Source of the DNA: Qipengyuania citrea
Lineage (GTDB): Bacteria; Pseudomonadota; Alphaproteobacteria; Sphingomonadales; Sphingomonadaceae
DNA length: 64,000 nucleotides
Direction of reading: 5' to 3'
Assembly: GCF_009828015.1 (NCBI RefSeq)
Contig: NZ_WTYG01000001.1
Location: 992,001 to 1,056,000, forward strand
The position numbers were made by a program, and so were the translations under genes. This document shows, piece by piece, positions 44,830 to 53,887 of this stretch. The notes below the pieces were generated by a model, which saw only the letters and a list, made by a program, of their open reading frames with translations, was not told where the DNA came from and made no database searches. Each line of letters begins with the position of its first letter. Position 1 is the stretch's first letter.

Positions 44830-47193
44830 ATGGCGGAGTTCGCAAGCGAACTGCCGGAAGCTGACGGGAAGGAAGGCACGAGCGAAGCCGTCGCGCGCCT
44901 GCTGCTGACCCGCCGGATGGAAGATTTCCGCGCCGGCGCCCGGCTGGCGCTGCTCCCGTCGCTCGGCTCGATGATCGCGCTGATCTACATGTTCAGCGAC
45001 CGCGTTCCGCTGGCCGTCCTGCTCGGCTGGGCGGGCGCATTGGTGAGCGCGATCGTGGTCCAGCTCATCGCCGACTACCGGTTCACCTGCGCAGACGCGA
45101 CGCTGGCCGGCCTGCGCGGCCACTGGCGCCGGCTGATGGCGCTGGAATGGCTCAGTTCCGCAATCTGGGCGGCGATGATCCCCTATCTGGCCACCGCCGC
45201 CGAGGGGCTGACGGCCGCCGTGCTCGCGGTCATCGCCATCACCCTGCTCAGCGGGGTCCTGCTGGTTTACCGCACCGCCCCGTCTGCCGCCCGCGTCCAC
45301 ATCGCGCTGCTAACCGCTTCGATCGCGGTCGCCACCATGATCCAGGCGGGCAGCGGCGGTTGGCCGGCGTTGTTGCTGCTTGCGGTCTTCGTGCTCGCGC
45401 TGGTCTGTTCGGTTCAGGCGCAGAACGGTCAGATCATCGCGGCGGCCCGCGCCGAAATCAGCCGGCGCGAGGCAGCGGGCACGGTGCGCATGCTGCTCTA
45501 CGATTACGAGGAGCATTCGTCCGACTGGCTGTGGACCGTCGATCCCGCGGGCAAGCTGCGCGATGTGTCGCGGCGCTTTGCCGAGGCGGCGGGCAAGGCG
45601 GTCCACGAGCTCGAAGGCATGGCGCTGCTCGACATGTTCGCCCCGGGCGAGGACCGCGACCGGCTTGAGCGGCATCTGCTCGAACACAGCCGGTTCCGCG
45701 ATTTCGTGATCAAGGTCAGGGTCGACGACGGCGTGCGCTACTGGAAGCTTTCCGCGCGGCCGCGCAGCGACGGGCGGATGAGCGGGGTCGCGCGCGATGT
45801 CACCGGCGACCGGCTGTCCGAAGACCGCGTCGCCTTCATGGCGCATTACGACAATCTCACCGGCCTCGCCAATCGCTACCTGTTCAACGAACGGCTGCGG
45901 TCGGCCCTGTCGCAGGACGACCAGCCGCAGAACGTCGTGCTGTTCTACCTCGACCTCGACAATTTCAAGGCGGTGAACGACACGCGGGGGCACCTGGTCG
46001 GCGATCGCCTGCTGCGCGAGGTCGGCACCCGGCTCGAAAAGGAAGTGCGCGGGCAGGACCTCGTCGCGCGGCTGGGCGGGGACGAGTTCGCCGTGCTGCT
46101 CGAAACGCGCGCCGGGGCAGGAATGCTGATCGAACGCGCGCACCGGTTCCTCGCCGTGATCCGCGAACCGTTCGAAATCGACGGGCATAGTTACCGGATC
46201 TCGGGCAGCATCGGCATTGCCAAGCGCTCCGACGGCTGCGGCGAGGCGGAAGAGCTGATGCGCCGTGCGGACCTGGCGCTTTTCGCCGCCAAGGCGAAGG
46301 GGCGCGACACCATCGCGCTTTATGACCATGCGATGGACCATGCCGCGCGCGAACGCCGCGAGATCGAGACCGATCTGCGCGAAGCGGTCGCGCGTGACCA
46401 GCTGAACATCCACTACCAGCCGGTGATCGATCTCGATTCGGGCCAGGTGTCGGGATACGAAGCGTTGCTGCGCTGGTACCATCCGCAGCGCGGCGTGGTC
46501 CGGCCCGACGATTTCCTGGGCGTGGCCGAGGAAACCGGGATGATCGTGCCGATCGGCGAATGGGTGATCCGCAAGGCGCTGGAAGAAACCTCGCGCTGGA
46601 GCGGCGATTTCCGCATTGCGATCAACCTTTCGCCGACGCAGGTGCGCAGCCCGCATCTGGTCGATGTCGTCGCGCGGGCGATCCACGCCTACGGCATCCG
46701 GCCCGCGCGCGTCGAATTCGAAATTACCGAACACGTGCTGATGCAGAAGAGCAATGTCTGTGTCGGCAATCTGGAAAAGCTGCGCGAACTCGGCGCCAAG
46801 ATCGCGCTCGATGATTTCGGCGTGGGCTATTCCTCGCTCAGCTACCTGCGCCGCTTTCCCTTCGACCGGATCAAGATCGACAAGGATTTCGTCGAGGGAA
46901 TCGAGACCTGTTCGGACAATAAGGCGATCGTTTCCAGCATCACCCGGCTGGCCGAAGCGCTGGGGATGGCGGCGACTGCCGAAGGCGTCGAAACGCGCGG
47001 CCAGCTCGATTTGCTGCGCGAACTGGGGTGCCAGGAAGCACAGGGCTATCTGATCTGCGAACCCGTGCCGGGAGAGAACTTCGCCACCGCCGATGCGGTC
47101 GAGGCCGCGATGAAGGCCGATGCCAGCGGCATCCTCGATTACCGCAAGGCGCGCGAGGCCGCGCTCAAGCGGCGCAGCGCGGGGACCGGCTGA
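44830..47193 (+). CDS. Membrane GGDEF-EAL protein (cyclic-di-GMP synthesis/degradation)
   Basis: A 787-residue signalling protein. Several N-terminal membrane helices (about residues 35-200) precede a PAS-like domain (DWLWTVDPAGKLRDVSRRFAEAAGK), a GGDEF domain with an intact GGDEF at 416-420, and an EAL domain with EAL at 544-546 plus the catalytic DDFGVGYSSLSYLRRFPFDRIKIDK. Both activities may therefore be possible; in such tandem proteins one often dominates. GGGGGGAGC lies before the ATG at 44830. Upstream in-frame sequence runs through the rpoC terminator and is rejected. Confidence 0.93.
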   Translation: MAEFASELPEADGKEGTSEAVARLLLTRRMEDFRAGARLALLPSLGSMIALIYMFSDRVPLAVLLGWAGALVSAIVVQLIADYRFTCADATLAGLRGHWRRLMALEWLSSAIWAAMIPYLATAAEGLTAAVLAVIAITLLSGVLLVYRTAPSAARVHIALLTASIAVATMIQAGSGGWPALLLLAVFVLALVCSVQAQNGQIIAAARAEISRREAAGTVRMLLYDYEEHSSDWLWTVDPAGKLRDVSRRFAEAAGKAVHELEGMALLDMFAPGEDRDRLERHLLEHSRFRDFVIKVRVDDGVRYWKLSARPRSDGRMSGVARDVTGDRLSEDRVAFMAHYDNLTGLANRYLFNERLRSALSQDDQPQNVVLFYLDLDNFKAVNDTRGHLVGDRLLREVGTRLEKEVRGQDLVARLGGDEFAVLLETRAGAGMLIERAHRFLAVIREPFEIDGHSYRISGSIGIAKRSDGCGEAEELMRRADLALFAAKAKGRDTIALYDHAMDHAARERREIETDLREAVARDQLNIHYQPVIDLDSGQVSGYEALLRWYHPQRGVVRPDDFLGVAEETGMIVPIGEWVIRKALEETSRWSGDFRIAINLSPTQVRSPHLVDVVARAIHAYGIRPARVEFEITEHVLMQKSNVCVGNLEKLRELGAKIALDDFGVGYSSLSYLRRFPFDRIKIDKDFVEGIETCSDNKAIVSSITRLAEALGMAATAEGVETRGQLDLLRELGCQEAQGYLICEPVPGENFATADAVEAAMKADASGILDYRKAREAALKRRSAGTG

Positions 47194-47233
47194 ACGCTCG
47201 CCAAGTGCGCCGGCCTCGGCTATCGGCGCGCGC

Positions 47234-48607
47234 ATGACCATCGTCACACGCTTCGCCCCTTCGCCCACCGGGCGCCTCCATGTCGGCAACATTCGCACCG
47301 CGCTCCACAACTGGATGCTCGCCAAGCAGGCGGGCGGCCGCTTCCTGCTGCGGATCGATGATACCGACGCCGACCGCAGCCGCGAGGAATTCGTCGACGC
47401 GATCCGCAGCGATCTCGGCTGGCTGGGGCTCGCGAGCGATGGCGAGGAGCGGCAGTCGGACCGGCTCGCCGGCTACCAGGCGGCGTTCGACACGCTGCGC
47501 GAGGCGGGGCGGGTCTATCCCTGTTACGAAACGCAGCAGGAACTCGAGCTGAAGCGCAAGATCCGCCTCGGGCGGGGTCTGCCGCCGATCTACGATCGCG
47601 GCGCGCTGGAACTGGGCGACGCGGAGCGCGCCGCCAAGGAGGCCGAGGGCATCACCCCGCACTGGCGGTTCAAGCTCGACCACGGCGAAGCCATCAGCTG
47701 GCACGACGGCATCCGCGGGCCGCAGAAGTTCGATCCCGCCCAGCTGTCCGATCCGGTCATCCGCCGCGCCGACGGCAGCTGGCTCTACATGCTTCCCAGC
47801 GCGGTCGACGATCTCGCGATGGGGGTGACCAACGTGCTGCGCGGCGAAGACCATGTCAGCAACACCGCGGTGCAGATCCAGATGTTCGGCGCGCTTATCG
47901 CCGCGGGCGATGGTGCGGCGCAAATGCCCCGGTTCGCGCATGAGGCGCTGCTGGTCGGCAAGGAAGGCAAATTGTCGAAACGGCTCGGTTCGCTGGGCTG
48001 CGATGCCTTCCGCGAGCGCGGGTTCGAGCCGCAGGCGATCGTCGCGCTGCTCGCGCGGCTGGGCACGTCGCTTCCGGTCGAGCCGATCGCCGACCGGGGC
48101 GCGCTGCTCGAAACCTTCGACCTGGCGACCTTCGGCCGTGCCCCGGCGAAGTTCGACGAAGCCGAATTGGAGCGGATCAATGCCGCGCTGGTCCACCAGA
48201 TGGACCACGCCGCGGTCGCCGACCGCCTGCCCGCGGGGATGGACGCCGCCGGCTGGCACGCGATCCGGCCCAATCTCGCGCTGGTCGGCGAGGCTGCCGA
48301 ATGGTGGCGGCTGGTGACCGGTCCGATCGAGCGGCGCGAGTTCGCGGATGAGGACCGCGCCTATCTGGCCGAGGCGGTGCGAGCCTTCGGGCAGCTCGAG
48401 TGGCGGCACGATGACATCCGTGCAGAGCTCTGGAAAACGTTCACGCAGGTTTTGAAAAGGGAGACCGGACGCAAGGGCAAGCAATTGTTCCTGCCGCTGC
48501 GCCAGGCCTTGACGGGAATGGACCATGGGCCCGACATGGGCGAATTGCTGCCGCTGATCGGAGAGACGCGGGCACGCGAGCGGCTGGAGCAAGCCGCGCA
48601 AGGGTAG
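47234..48607 (+). CDS. gltX: Glutamate--tRNA ligase
   Basis: Class I synthetase of 457 residues. The HIGH-type motif is HVGN (residues 16-19) after RFAPSPTGRL, and the KMSKS-type motif is KLSKR. The alpha-helical anticodon region follows. The ATG at 47234 is the correct start; in-frame sequence upstream overlaps the GGDEF-EAL gene. Alphaproteobacteria often carry two glutamyl-tRNA synthetases, one of which may also charge tRNA-Gln for later amidation. Which copy this is cannot be decided from one gene. Confidence 0.93.
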   Translation: MTIVTRFAPSPTGRLHVGNIRTALHNWMLAKQAGGRFLLRIDDTDADRSREEFVDAIRSDLGWLGLASDGEERQSDRLAGYQAAFDTLREAGRVYPCYETQQELELKRKIRLGRGLPPIYDRGALELGDAERAAKEAEGITPHWRFKLDHGEAISWHDGIRGPQKFDPAQLSDPVIRRADGSWLYMLPSAVDDLAMGVTNVLRGEDHVSNTAVQIQMFGALIAAGDGAAQMPRFAHEALLVGKEGKLSKRLGSLGCDAFRERGFEPQAIVALLARLGTSLPVEPIADRGALLETFDLATFGRAPAKFDEAELERINAALVHQMDHAAVADRLPAGMDAAGWHAIRPNLALVGEAAEWWRLVTGPIERREFADEDRAYLAEAVRAFGQLEWRHDDIRAELWKTFTQVLKRETGRKGKQLFLPLRQALTGMDHGPDMGELLPLIGETRARERLEQAAQG

Positions 48608-48620
48608 GGGAAACGCGATC

Positions 48621-49916
48621 ATGGCCGTGACTTTGGGATCCGAGCTGGAACTGCCGTGCGGCGCCGTGCTGCCCAACCGGCTGGCGAAGGCCGCGATGAC
48701 CGAAGGGCTGGCCACCCCCGACGGACGCCCCACGCCTGAACTCGAGCGGCTTTACGGGATCTGGGCCGATGGTGGTTCGGGCATGCTGCTGTCGGGCAAC
48801 ATCATCGTCGATGCGGACCATCTCGAACGGCCCGGCAATGTCGTGATCGACCGCGAACCCGATGCCGACATGCAGGCGCGGCTGGCCCGCTGGGCGCAGG
48901 CGGCGACCCGGCAAGGCAATCATTTCTGGGCGCAGATCAGCCATGGCGGCCGCCAGACGCAGAAGGTGGTCAATCCGCACCCCAAATCCTCTTCCGACGT
49001 CGCCCTGGCGCTCCCCGGGGGGCAGTTCGGCAAGCCGACGCCGCTGACAACGGCGGAAATTGCCGATCTGGTCGCGCGCTGGGCCATTGCTGCGCGCGCG
49101 TGCAAGGATGCGGGCTTCACCGGCGTGCAGGTGCATGGCGCGCATGGCTATCTGGTGTCGCAATTCCTCTCGCCGCGCGTGAACCGGCGGACCGATGAAT
49201 ATGGCGGCAGCCTGGAAAACCGCGCGCGGTTCCTACTCGACATCGTCGCCGCGGTGCGCGCGGCCGTGGGGCCAGGATTCCCGGTCTCGGTCAAGCTCAA
49301 CAGCGCCGACTTCCAGAAAGGCGGGTTCGATTTCAGCGACAGCCTGAAGGTGGTCCGCTGGCTCGAGGCGGCCTCGGTCGATCTGATCGAGATTTCGGGC
49401 GGCACCTACGAACAGCCCAAGCTGCTGGGCGTGGCCGGTCAGGAAGCCGAGGACGAACAGGTCGTCGCGCCCTCGACCGCGGCGCGCGAGGCCTATTTCG
49501 TCGATTTCGCCAAGGCCATGCAGGCCGAGGTTTCGGTCCCGCTGATGGTCACCGGGGGCTTTCGCAGCCGCGCGGCGATGGAGCAGGCGCTGACCAGCGG
49601 CGCGGCCGATGTGATCGGGCTGGGCCGCCCGCTCTGCGTCGATACCGATGCACCCGCACGGCTGCTCGAAGGCGCGGAGCAGTTGGCACGATATGAGGAC
49701 GACCTCGATCTGGTGCCCGAATGGCTCGGCTTCCTGAAGCGGTTCCAGATGGTCAAGGCGATCAGCGGTTTCGCGGGAATCTACTGGTTCTACCAGCAGC
49801 TCTGGATGCTCGGGCACGACGGGCGCGTCGATCGTGACTTCCCCGTGTTCAAGGCCTTCCGCCTGGTCGATGCGCGCGGCAAGCGGATCATGAAAGAGCG
49901 CGCCGCGGCCTTGTAG
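48621..49916 (+). CDS. NADH:flavin oxidoreductase (old yellow enzyme family)
   Basis: FMN-dependent TIM-barrel oxidoreductase of 431 residues. Diagnostic parts are PNRLAKAAMTEGLA near the N-terminus, WAQISHGGRQTQ, the substrate/FMN segment GVQVHGAHGYLVSQFLSPRVNRRTDEYGGSLENRARF, and the phosphate-binding LMVTGGFRSRAAMEQALTSGAADVIGLGRP. No C-terminal iron-sulfur/NADH domain is present, so it is a short classical-type member. It likely reduces activated alkenes or related electrophiles (family-level). It follows gltX by 13 bases. Confidence 0.92.
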   Translation: MAVTLGSELELPCGAVLPNRLAKAAMTEGLATPDGRPTPELERLYGIWADGGSGMLLSGNIIVDADHLERPGNVVIDREPDADMQARLARWAQAATRQGNHFWAQISHGGRQTQKVVNPHPKSSSDVALALPGGQFGKPTPLTTAEIADLVARWAIAARACKDAGFTGVQVHGAHGYLVSQFLSPRVNRRTDEYGGSLENRARFLLDIVAAVRAAVGPGFPVSVKLNSADFQKGGFDFSDSLKVVRWLEAASVDLIEISGGTYEQPKLLGVAGQEAEDEQVVAPSTAAREAYFVDFAKAMQAEVSVPLMVTGGFRSRAAMEQALTSGAADVIGLGRPLCVDTDAPARLLEGAEQLARYEDDLDLVPEWLGFLKRFQMVKAISGFAGIYWFYQQLWMLGHDGRVDRDFPVFKAFRLVDARGKRIMKERAAAL

Positions 49917-49948
49917 CGCGCGCTCCGGCTCCCCAGTTCTTCGCGGTC

Positions 49949-50311
49949 ATGCTTGCTTCCCTCTGCCGATGGCCCCTGCGCCTGTGCGCTGCGATGCTGC
50001 TGGCAGTGCTGTGCGCGCAGGCACTGCCGCATCAGCCGATCTCGCCCGATCGCGGGCGCGGCGCGGTGTTCAGCGCAGCCACGGCGGATGTCACGCTGCC
50101 GCCGGGCGAGGGCGAGACGGCGCAGGTCTGTCCGCTCGCGGCGCCATGTCCCGACAAGCGGCTGGCCGATGCCGCTGCACTGCCGCCCCTGGCACTGGCG
50201 GCGGCGCCTGCAACACCCCAGCGCTGGGCGGCGCATCGCGTTCGCGGCCCGCCGCTGCGCCCCCCGCCGCGGTCCATCGCCGCCCCCCGCGGACCCCCGC
50301 ACCTGATCTGA
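49949..50311 (+). CDS. Hypothetical exported small protein
   Basis: A 120-residue frame starting with a plausible Sec signal (MLASLCRWPLRLCAAMLLAVLCAQALP) followed by a proline/alanine-rich, low-complexity mature part containing one Cys pair (VCPLAAPCPDK). Codons in this frame end mostly in G or C. There is no clear Shine-Dalgarno. No family is recognised. A copper- or periplasm-related small protein is conceivable, but nothing in the sequence proves it. Confidence 0.5.
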   Translation: MLASLCRWPLRLCAAMLLAVLCAQALPHQPISPDRGRGAVFSAATADVTLPPGEGETAQVCPLAAPCPDKRLADAAALPPLALAAAPATPQRWAAHRVRGPPLRPPPRSIAAPRGPPHLI

Positions 50312-50363
50312 ACCGCCACGCGTCCCACCGGGCGCGGATTCCCGTTCAGACAGGACATGACAG

Positions 50364-50663
50364 ATGACTATTCCCACCGACGGCGGCCCTGCCGTCCACG
50401 ACCGCTTCGACCGGATCGAAGCGCTGCTGCACCGCTATCCCGCCATCGCCGAGACCGAGCGCGCCGAACTGAAACGCTGGTTCACCAAGGAGGCGACCGC
50501 CTTCGAGGTCGCCAGCCTGTCGAGCAAGGACGAGCTCCGCGCGAACTATCGCGCTTTCCGTGCCGAACACGTCGACCGGCTGACCATGGCCGAGCTGGCC
50601 GCGATCATCATCGCCAGCGTGGTGCTGCTGGGGGCGATCGCTTTCGTTGCGCTGAGCGGCTGA
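50364..50663 (+). CDS. Hypothetical small membrane protein
   Basis: A 99-residue protein with a soluble, helical, charged N-terminal region (HDRFDRIEALLHRYPAIAETERAELKRWFTKEATAFEVASLSSKDELRANYRAFRAEHVDRL) and one C-terminal membrane helix (ELAAIIIASVVLLGAIAFVAL). It is probably tail-anchored with the N-terminus in the cytoplasm. AGGA lies about 10 bases before the ATG. No function is known. The gene ends inside an octamer repeat. Confidence 0.75.
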   Translation: MTIPTDGGPAVHDRFDRIEALLHRYPAIAETERAELKRWFTKEATAFEVASLSSKDELRANYRAFRAEHVDRLTMAELAAIIIASVVLLGAIAFVALSG

Positions 50664-50683
50664 GCGGCTGAGCGGCTCAGCGG
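50652..50683 (+). repeat. Octamer tandem repeat across a stop codon
   Basis: Three perfect copies of CTGAGCGG and a fourth copy with one change (CTCAGCGG). The stop codon of the small membrane protein lies in the second copy. Gain or loss of a unit would keep or change the C-terminus by a few residues. Confidence 0.85.
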
Positions 50684-50694
50684 CTGGGCAAGCG

Positions 50695-50728
50695 GCGGCA
50701 GGCGGGGCAATCCGCGCCCGCCTGCCGC
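50695..50728. terminator. Bidirectional hairpin between convergent genes
   Basis: GCGGCAGGCGGG pairs perfectly with CCCGCCTGCCGC (12 base pairs, ten-base loop) between the small membrane protein and pyruvate kinase. There is no T-run, so it probably acts as a stall or protective hairpin for both strands. Confidence 0.7.
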
Positions 50729-50732
50729 GGCA

Positions 50733-52199
50733 TTAGCCGCCGTGCTTGTCGAGCTCGTCGCCGCTCACGGTCACCACATGCATCAGATTGGTCGATCCCG
50801 GCGTGCCGAAAGGCACCCCGGCCAGGGCGATCAGCTTGCTGCCCGCAGCGCTGAAGCCGTGGCGCAGCGCCATGCGCTTGCCCTTGGCAATCATTTCCTC
50901 GAAACTGCCGATGTCCTTGGTCGCCACGGCATGCGCGCCCCACAGCAGGCCCAGCCGGCGCGCGGTCTTCATGCTCGGCGTCAGCACCAGCATCGGCACG
51001 CTGGGCCGTTCGCGCGCCACGCGCCGCGCGGTCGAACCCGAACCGGTGAACACGGTTATCGCGCTGATCGGCACCGTATCGGCCACCGTCATGCAGGCAT
51101 GCGCCAGCGCATCGGCGGTGGTCGCATCGGGCGGCGTGTCGAGGAAACGCACGCGGTCGAGATAGGCTTCATCGGTTTCGACCTGCCGTGCGATCTTGTG
51201 CATGATCGTGACCGCTTCCTCGGGCCAGTCGCCCGCCGCGGTTTCGGCCGACAGCATGACGCAATCGGCCCCGTCATAGACCGCATTGGCCACGTCGGAG
51301 ACTTCGGCGCGCGTCGGTGCGGGGCTTTCGATCATGCTTTCGAGCATCTGCGTCGCCACGATCACGGGCTTGCCCTTGAGCCGCGTCGCATTGACGATCT
51401 TCTTCTGCAGCGGCGGGACTTCCTGTGGCTCGAGCTCGACGCCCAGGTCGCCGCGGGCGACCATGATGCCGTCGCTCATGTCGATGATTTCATCGAGCCG
51501 GTGCACTGCCATCGGCTTTTCGATCTTGGCGCACAGCGCGCCGTAGCCGCCCATCAGCTTGCGCGCTTCGGCAAGGTCTTCGGGGCGCTGGACGAAGGAC
51601 AGGCCGATCCAGTCGACCCCCTGCGCCATGGCGAAGGCCAGATCCTTGCGGTCCTTGTCGGTCAGCGCGGGGATCGGCACTTCGGCATCGGGCACGTTGA
51701 CGCCCTTGCGGTCGGAGATGACCCCGCCGACTTCGGCCGAGCAGAGAATTTCGTTTTCGTCCGCGCGGATCACCCGCAGGCGGATCTTGCCATCGTTGAT
51801 CAGCAGCCGCTGGCCCTTGTCGAGCAGGCCGAACAGTTCCGGGTGCGGCAGCTCCACGCGCGTGTCGTCGCCGGGTTCGGGATTGCGGTCGAGCGTGAAG
51901 TGGCCCGAATGCCGGATGACCGCCTGCCCGTCCTTGAACTTGCCCACCCGCAGCTTGGGGCCCTGCAGGTCCGCAAGGATCGCGATCGGGCGCATGAACC
52001 GCTTTTCCAGCGTGCGGATCGTTTCGATCGTCTGCGCGTGATCGGCATGCTCGCCATGGCTCATGTTGACGCGGAAGGCGTCGACCCCGGCCTTGAACAG
52101 CCGGGCGAGCATTTCGGGAGAGCGGCTGGCTGGGCCGACGGTTGCGAGGATCTTGACCTTGCGGCCACGAGGATCGAGCTTGGGGGCGGATTTGGCCAT
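50733..52199 (-). CDS. pyk: Pyruvate kinase
   Basis: Last step of glycolysis, phosphoenolpyruvate to pyruvate with ATP formation. The 488 residues show KILATVGPASRSPEMLARLFKAGVDAFRVNMSHG, ILADLQGPKLRVG, the active-site LCAKIEKPMAVHRLDEIIDMSDGIMVARGDLGVELEPQEVP and the regulatory C-domain. I use the ATG at 52199, with AGGCG about 8 bases upstream; ATG 52205, two codons earlier, is possible. It is divergent from the DUF1244 gene. Confidence 0.96.
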   Translation of the reverse strand: MAKSAPKLDPRGRKVKILATVGPASRSPEMLARLFKAGVDAFRVNMSHGEHADHAQTIETIRTLEKRFMRPIAILADLQGPKLRVGKFKDGQAVIRHSGHFTLDRNPEPGDDTRVELPHPELFGLLDKGQRLLINDGKIRLRVIRADENEILCSAEVGGVISDRKGVNVPDAEVPIPALTDKDRKDLAFAMAQGVDWIGLSFVQRPEDLAEARKLMGGYGALCAKIEKPMAVHRLDEIIDMSDGIMVARGDLGVELEPQEVPPLQKKIVNATRLKGKPVIVATQMLESMIESPAPTRAEVSDVANAVYDGADCVMLSAETAAGDWPEEAVTIMHKIARQVETDEAYLDRVRFLDTPPDATTADALAHACMTVADTVPISAITVFTGSGSTARRVARERPSVPMLVLTPSMKTARRLGLLWGAHAVATKDIGSFEEMIAKGKRMALRHGFSAAGSKLIALAGVPFGTPGSTNLMHVVTVSGDELDKHGG

Positions 52200-52248
52200 G
52201 GGCATCGCCTATGGCAGCGGTGTGCGACAAAGCAAGGACGATACGATC

Positions 52249-52563
52249 ATGACGACGAATGCACACGATGCGCTCGATACGCTGCCCGATGCCGTAGCGG
52301 CAGCGGCCTTCCGCCGGCTCGTGCGGCATTTGCAGCACCGCCACGACGCGCAGAATATCGACCTGATGGGGCTATCGGGCTTCTGCCGCAATTGCCTGGC
52401 CGACTGGATCCGCGACGCGGGTTTCGAAGGCGACAAGGCGGCCGCGCGCGCGCTGATCCACGGCATGCCGCAGGAGGAATGGAAGGCCACCCGCCAATCG
52501 CCCGCGACCGAGGAACAGCTGGCGCTCATGGAGGCGAGCATTGCGAAAAATCGCGTGGAGTAA
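52249..52563 (+). CDS. DUF1244 family protein
   Basis: A 104-residue protein of a conserved proteobacterial family of unknown function. Core residues are AAAFRRLVRHLQHRHDAQNIDLMGLSGFCRNCLADWI, with the invariant SGFCRNCL (CxxC-like Cys pair) that may bind a metal, followed by a helical region ending YHG-like as IHGMPQEEWK. AAGGA lies upstream of ATG 52249. It is divergent from pyk. Confidence 0.88.
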   Translation: MTTNAHDALDTLPDAVAAAAFRRLVRHLQHRHDAQNIDLMGLSGFCRNCLADWIRDAGFEGDKAAARALIHGMPQEEWKATRQSPATEEQLALMEASIAKNRVE

Positions 52564-52647
52564 CGAGTCGGCGCCTTCACCCTGCATCGCCTGATGGCTA
52601 TCGCACCGCCAACCGATTCTCATTTCTTACCGGAGCACACCCCGAAC

Positions 52648-52884
52648 ATGGCCGAAGCCACCGACGACCGCCTGCGCCTGCTGATCGAGCGTATCGAGCG
52701 CCTCGAGGAAGAGAAGAAGGGCATCGCCGACGACATTCGCGACGTGTACGCCGAATCCAAGGCGGTCGGGTACGATACCAAGATCATGCGCCAGATCATC
52801 CGCCTGCGGAAGATGAAGCCCGACGAGCGCAGCGAACAGGAAACCATCCTCGATACCTACAAGGCCGCGCTCGGCATGGGTTGA
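52648..52884 (+). CDS. GapR/DUF2312 family nucleoid-associated protein
   Basis: A 78-residue coiled-coil protein ([71 protein letters not shown]) clearly matching the DUF2312/GapR family. In Caulobacter GapR binds AT-rich, overtwisted DNA ahead of replication and transcription. The ATG at 52648 gives the usual length; an in-frame ATG at 52594 would add 18 non-conserved residues. Confidence 0.9.
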   Translation: MAEATDDRLRLLIERIERLEEEKKGIADDIRDVYAESKAVGYDTKIMRQIIRLRKMKPDERSEQETILDTYKAALGMG

Positions 52885-52906
52885 GGCCTGGCTGCGGCGG
52901 GCTGCC

Positions 52907-52932
52907 GGAACGGGGCGGGAAGCTGCTGTGTT
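52907..52932 (+). promoter_or_regulatory. EcfG-like general stress promoter of the SDR gene
   Basis: GGAAC (52907-52911) and TGTT (52929-52932) are 17 bases apart, matching the alphaproteobacterial general-stress sigma consensus GGAAC-N16-17-CGTT at all but one position. Transcription would start near 52940, at the base of the hairpin before the gene. Confidence 0.5.
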
Positions 52933-52936
52933 GGTC

Positions 52937-52957
52937 GGGTGAAAGGAGTTTTCACCC
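52937..52957 (+). promoter_or_regulatory. Hairpin with the ribosome-binding site in its loop
   Basis: GGGTGAAA (52937-52944) pairs perfectly with TTTCACCC (52950-52957). The five-base loop GGAGT is the Shine-Dalgarno site, and the ATG follows the stem immediately. The structure could control translation of the SDR gene if the whole left arm is transcribed. Confidence 0.6.
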
Positions 52958-53833
52958 ATGGCCGATCCGCAGCATGTCGATACCGCATTCGTAGAGGAAA
53001 CCAGCGAGGAGCCCCGCATGCCGGGGCACGAAAGCGCGCTGGATCGCCAGCCTCAATGGCAGCCACGCTACCCCGGTTCGGGCCGTCTCGCAGACAAGGT
53101 GGCGATTGTCACCGGCGGCGATAGCGGCATCGGCCGGGCCACTGCCGTGCTGTTCGCGCGCGAGGGTGCGAAGGTCGCCATCGCCTATCTCGAAGAGCAT
53201 GACGATGCGCGGATTACCCGCGAAGCGTGCGAGGCCGAGGGCGCCGAAGTGCTGCTGTCGGCGGGCGATTTGGGCGATCCCGACCATTGCCGCGGGTTCG
53301 TCGATGCGGTGATCGGCAAATGGGGCCGGCTGGATGTGCTGGTCAACAATGCCGGCGAACAGCACCCCGACGAGGACGTGACGGATATCACGGCCGAACA
53401 ATTGCAGCGCACCTTCCAGACCAACATCTTCTCGATGTTCTACCTCGTCCAGGCGGCACGCCCGCACCTGCAGCGCGGTGCGGCGATCGTGAACTGCACC
53501 AGCGTGACCATGTACAAGGGCGCGCCGATCCTGCTCGACTACAGTGCCACCAAGGGCGCGATCACCGCCTTCACCCGCTCGTTGTCGGAAAACCTCGTGG
53601 CGGACGGCATCCGGGTCAATGCGGTCGCACCGGGGCCGATCTGGACCCCGCTCAATCCCTGCGGCGGCCAGCCGCCCGAGAATATGGACGATTTCGGCGA
53701 GGATACGCCGATGGGCCGTCCGGGCGAACCCAACGAAGTGGCCCCCGCTTTCCTGTTCCTCGCCTGCGATGACAGTTCCTACATGTCGGGACAGGTGCTG
53801 CATCCCAATGGCGGGATCGTGGTCAACGGTTGA
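52958..53833 (+). CDS. Short-chain dehydrogenase/reductase, YghA/stress type
   Basis: NAD(P)-dependent oxidoreductase of 291 residues. A 45-residue N-terminal extension (QPQWQPRYPGSGRL is typical of the YghA/general-stress 39 group) precedes the Rossmann fold with TGGDSGIG, NNAG, the catalytic Ser in CTSVT and Tyr-x3-Lys in DYSATK. The substrate is unknown. It is preceded by an EcfG-like promoter and the unusual RBS hairpin, consistent with stress induction. Confidence 0.92.
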   Translation: MADPQHVDTAFVEETSEEPRMPGHESALDRQPQWQPRYPGSGRLADKVAIVTGGDSGIGRATAVLFAREGAKVAIAYLEEHDDARITREACEAEGAEVLLSAGDLGDPDHCRGFVDAVIGKWGRLDVLVNNAGEQHPDEDVTDITAEQLQRTFQTNIFSMFYLVQAARPHLQRGAAIVNCTSVTMYKGAPILLDYSATKGAITAFTRSLSENLVADGIRVNAVAPGPIWTPLNPCGGQPPENMDDFGEDTPMGRPGEPNEVAPAFLFLACDDSSYMSGQVLHPNGGIVVNG

Positions 53834-53887
53834 CCTGACATGCTGGCGTAATATCTGTCTAACACAGCTCAAGCGAGGAGACAGAAC

